In this document: piece by piece, positions 7,004 through 9,669 of the stretch
Layout: every line of letters starts with the position of its first letter
Numbering within the stretch: the stretch's first letter is position 1
Assembly (NCBI GenBank): GCA_003486645.1
Contig: DNGI01000468.1
Coordinates: 3,575 to 13,243 of the forward strand
Direction of reading: 5' to 3'
Source: Cyanobacteria bacterium UBA11370
GTDB taxonomy: Bacteria; Cyanobacteriota; Cyanobacteriia; Cyanobacteriales; Coleofasciculaceae
Length of the DNA stretch: 9,669 nt
Made by a program: the position numbers and the translations under genes
Notes under the pieces: model-generated
The model's input: only the letters and a program-made list of their open reading frames with translations
Database searches by the model: none
Told to the model about the DNA's origin: nothing

Positions 7004-9669
7004 ATGAACCCTTATAACTTCAGTAACCTCAACCAAAACGGTGGGATAAAATCCAAGCTGCAACAGAATATTAACGCAGTTAAACTCTTGCGACAGTTAG
7101 AACAATCCCAGCAATTTCCCACCGAATTAGAACGAGATATTTTAGCTCAATTTAGCGGATGGGGGACTGTTGCTAGTGCGATTAACCGTGAAGTTCTCGA
7201 CTTAGTAGGAAACACAGACTTAAACTCGGATAACGCCTTTCAAACACCACGCTTCATTATCGAAGCCGTTTGGGAAATACTGGAACACTTAGGCTTTCAA
7301 TCCGGTCGCATTGCTGACCCGGCTGCTAATATTGGACTGTGGGCTGGATTCCAGAAACCTGAATATCGTTCTAACTCGGAATGGCTATTCGTTGAAATTG
7401 ATGCCACAGCGAAAGCGATCGCTCAATACTTACATCCTGATGCGATTATCTATGGCAGTAACACCCAACAACAAATCGGATTTGAACATACTGACATTCC
7501 CAAAGATAGCTTTGATTTAATCGTCAGTAATTTCCCGTTTGGTGTCACCCCACCCTTTGATCCAAACTACCAAAAAGTGGCTAAAACTTTGCATAATTAT
7601 TTCTGGGCAAAGTCTTTAGCCTTAACTGCACCCGGAGGACTCATTGCCTCAATTACCAGTGTGGGGACAATGGATTCAACCCCAGAATTTTGCCAGTATC
7701 TTGCCTCTATGGGAGCAAGATTAATTGGTGCAGTACGGTTGCCTAATACCGCATTTAAGTGTATGAATACTGCGGTGACGGCGGATCTGATTATCCTCCA
7801 GAAGATGAACGAACCTCAAAATACTATCAATTGGGGAGAGGTAGTAGACAGTCCCATTAAAGACGGGTATGATGTCCCACTGAAAATCAATCGCTACTTT
7901 ATAGAGAATCCGCAGAAAGTACTGGGACAATTAACAAAGTGCGTTCTCTATGGAGGTGAACGGATTGCTGTCGCTGGAGATAGTCGTGACTTAAAGCAAA
8001 GTATCATTGACGCATTCAGTGATATTGAACCCTGCTACACGCCACCACGACACGTTCAGAGTTTATCAACGAACTTACTCCCCGCTGAATTTGTCGGACT
8101 TGACCCTTACCGTTATGTCTCCCGTGAAGGTAAAATCTACCAATATCGCCCTGGCGTTGGACTGTGCAAGGTTACTCAACACGCGGAACGGATTGCAGCG
8201 GGATTAAGGCTGAAACAGACTCTAGATAAGTTAGTTCAAGCTGAAATTGAGACAGGGGAAGCTGGGGAAGCTGGGGAAGCTGGGGAAGCTGGGGAAGAAG
8301 AAATTAGAGATGATCAGAGTAATATTGCCCCGACTCCCTTACCTCGGTGTGAAATCCTGCGGAGTGAACTCAATCGACTTTACCAGCAATTCGTCAAACG
8401 CTACGGTGAATTGTTGAATCGTCGCAAACGTCCCAGTACTTTGTCAATATTCAGCGATGACTCAGAACTCACAACTCTGTGCTATGCCCTAGAAGAGGAA
8501 ATACCCGCAGATGTAGACTTAAAAGAGGGCAAACTCAAAGCTATACGCTACAAGAAAGCGGATATCTTCACAACTCGTATATCTGGTAATCTTAGAAAGA
8601 GTAATCGCATTATTTCCTCCCCCATTGATGCCGTTTACGACTGTCTAGATCGCAAGGGATACTTAGATATTAAATTCATCGCCCTGCTGTTGGACAAAAC
8701 CGAGGACGATACTATCGCTACCCTCAAAGCCATAGAAACTCCCCTAGGCAATCAGTCATTCATCTTCTATGATGCTCAACTTCTTCGTTGGGTTACTCGT
8801 GATGAATACTTATCCGGTGACACTCGCGCCAAACTGCAACAGTGTCGCACTCTCAAAGACATAGATCCAGACGCTTACAACCAATTCTGGCTCTATGATA
8901 ATGAAACCGAACTGACCCAGAAAGATACCTCTGGGCACTATCTCCATCTCTCACCTTACCTGTTGCCCCCAGCCTCTGAATCAATCCGGGCTGAAATTGC
9001 CCACCGACTTAAAGCCGATTCGGATATTGATAGCCATCTTGACAGTATCATTTATATTGATGGTGGGCTGGGAGTTCCTTGGGTTGAGAAGGAAATGGTT
9101 GCCCAATTCACAGCTAAGATCCTAGACTGTCACCAGACCGAGGTGCGTGTCTGTCACGTTCCCGAATTAGGATTGTGGACGGTTACGGGTAAAGCTTCAT
9201 GTAAAGAAGCTGCCCAAAAATCCGAATATGCCTCCAACGGCAGTGATGGCAAAGGCAGTCGGGATGTTCTCTGGTTAATGGAACAAGCCCTCAATCAAAG
9301 CCCGATTAAAATCCAGGTGTTTAACCAGGAAACCTTGGACACAAAGGCATCCACCGAAGCTACAGATAGCGCCATCGCACAAGTCGAACGTCTCAAGCAC
9401 GAATTCAAACAATGGCTCTGGTCAGACCTAGAACGAGCCTATCAGCTAACCGTCAAATACAACCACCTCTATCCCTTACCTCAAAAGCGGGTCTTTGATG
9501 GTTCTTATCTGAGTTTACCAGATTCAAACACCAAAATTAAGCTCAAACCTCACCAACTCAATGGCATCGCCCGTGCAATCCAATCCAAACGGCTACTAAC
9601 CTTGTGGGAAGTCGGAACAGGCAAAAGCTTCCAAATCTTCGCCTCTGCCTACGAATCCCAACGCTTAGG
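7004..9669 (+). CDS. giant N6-adenine DNA methyltransferase-helicase fusion (N12-class / DarB-like), 5' part only
   Basis: An uninterrupted frame of 888 codons starts at the ATG at 7004 and leaves the window without a stop. Residues about 75-270 are an N6-adenine methyltransferase: FQTP (79-82), SAM motif I as DPAANIG (105-111), an acidic motif II FVEID (129-133), and catalytic motif IV as NFPF (176-179), followed by GG-containing strands and the family-typical LPNTAF. Residues about 270-840 are a long middle region with a GEA repeat (418-431). LKPHQ (847-851) and Walker A VGTGKS (870-875) begin a superfamily 2 / SNF2-like helicase domain that continues beyond the window; relatives often exceed 1500 residues. 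Such fusions are carried by phages, plasmids and conjugative elements, where P1 DarB protects DNA from type I restriction; others may act in defence. Motif I is unusual in having Asn at 109, where Gly is normal. The family is secure from motif order; the role is inference. Confidence 0.9.
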   Translation, partial: MNPYNFSNLNQNGGIKSKLQQNINAVKLLRQLEQSQQFPTELERDILAQFSGWGTVASAINREVLDLVGNTDLNSDNAFQTPRFIIEAVWEILEHLGFQSGRIADPAANIGLWAGFQKPEYRSNSEWLFVEIDATAKAIAQYLHPDAIIYGSNTQQQIGFEHTDIPKDSFDLIVSNFPFGVTPPFDPNYQKVAKTLHNYFWAKSLALTAPGGLIASITSVGTMDSTPEFCQYLASMGARLIGAVRLPNTAFKCMNTAVTADLIILQKMNEPQNTINWGEVVDSPIKDGYDVPLKINRYFIENPQKVLGQLTKCVLYGGERIAVAGDSRDLKQSIIDAFSDIEPCYTPPRHVQSLSTNLLPAEFVGLDPYRYVSREGKIYQYRPGVGLCKVTQHAERIAAGLRLKQTLDKLVQAEIETGEAGEAGEAGEAGEEEIRDDQSNIAPTPLPRCEILRSELNRLYQQFVKRYGELLNRRKRPSTLSIFSDDSELTTLCYALEEEIPADVDLKEGKLKAIRYKKADIFTTRISGNLRKSNRIISSPIDAVYDCLDRKGYLDIKFIALLLDKTEDDTIATLKAIETPLGNQSFIFYDAQLLRWVTRDEYLSGDTRAKLQQCRTLKDIDPDAYNQFWLYDNETELTQKDTSGHYLHLSPYLLPPASESIRAEIAHRLKADSDIDSHLDSIIYIDGGLGVPWVEKEMVAQFTAKILDCHQTEVRVCHVPELGLWTVTGKASCKEAAQKSEYASNGSDGKGSRDVLWLMEQALNQSPIKIQVFNQETLDTKASTEATDSAIAQVERLKHEFKQWLWSDLERAYQLTVKYNHLYPLPQKRVFDGSYLSLPDSNTKIKLKPHQLNGIARAIQSKRLLTLWEVGTGKSFQIFASAYESQRL
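7415..7422. repeat. HIP1 octamer GCGATCGC
   Basis: Third perfect HIP1 copy, inside the methyltransferase domain, where it encodes Ala-Ile-Ala in AKAIAQYL. Its presence suggests this large gene has resided in cyanobacteria for some time. Confidence 0.85.
8255..8297 (+). repeat. 9-bp tandem repeat GGGGAAGCT, 4.8 copies
   Basis: Four perfect GGGGAAGCT units (8255-8290) are followed by a partial GGGGAAG (8291-8297). In frame it encodes Gly-Glu-Ala repeated, ending in a Glu run, at residues 418-433 of the methyltransferase-helicase. The unit length keeps the reading frame, so slippage would change linker length without breaking the gene. Short tandem repeats of this kind are common in cyanobacterial genomes. 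Confidence 0.92.

Noticed and set aside
7311..7520. Short plus-strand frame inside the methyltransferase domain (also 8007-8207, and 7721-7930 on the minus strand)
   Set aside because: All lie inside the long frame starting at 7004, which carries conserved methyltransferase and helicase motifs. They have no ribosome site or family features.
8255..8297. Phase-variable on/off switch in the methyltransferase gene
   Set aside because: The unit is 9 bp, so gain or loss of units keeps the frame and cannot switch the gene off.

Overview
The window looks like accessory DNA from a cyanobacterium, probably a filamentous or otherwise large-genome species. Three full copies of the cyanobacterial HIP1 octamer GCGATCGC occur in 9.7 kb. 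There is also a cyanobacterial-style protein that joins a filamentous-haemagglutinin secretion domain to a CHAT peptidase, and an orphan HsdR_N-like nuclease of a kind common in these genomes. No rRNA, tRNA, CRISPR array or transposase was seen. I name no species.

Left half, minus strand. Positions 4511 to 96 encode a 1471-residue exported protein. In order it has a signal peptide, a two-partner-secretion (TPS) domain, a glycine-rich beta-helix stalk with a nine-unit array of 25-residue (75-bp) repeats, and a C-terminal CHAT caspase-like domain with its His/Cys dyad intact. Upstream on the same strand, after a 369-bp AT-rich gap, lies a 214-residue PD-(D/E)XK nuclease-like protein (5525 to 4881).

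Right half, plus strand. A 107-bp divergent intergenic region separates the nuclease gene from a co-directional set: a 315-residue coiled-coil protein of unknown function (5633-6580), a 71-residue GTG-start small protein (6669-6884), and a very large open frame that starts at 7004 and runs off the right edge with no stop. Its 888 visible codons show an N6-adenine methyltransferase domain, a long middle region, and the first helicase motif (Walker A) just before the window ends. This is the layout of the giant methyltransferase-helicase fusions (the so-called N12-class methylases, broadly like phage P1 DarB) carried by plasmids, phages and conjugative elements.

Working picture (inference): the right half is the start of a mobile-element or defence/anti-restriction module built on the methyltransferase-helicase and its two small upstream partners. 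The divergent nuclease may be part of it or an unrelated neighbour. The CHAT protein is a cell-surface or secreted protease candidate whose outer-membrane TpsB transporter is not in the window. The strongest leads are the methyltransferase-helicase with its altered SAM motif, the uncharacterised proteins before it, and the exported CHAT protein with its homogenised repeat array.
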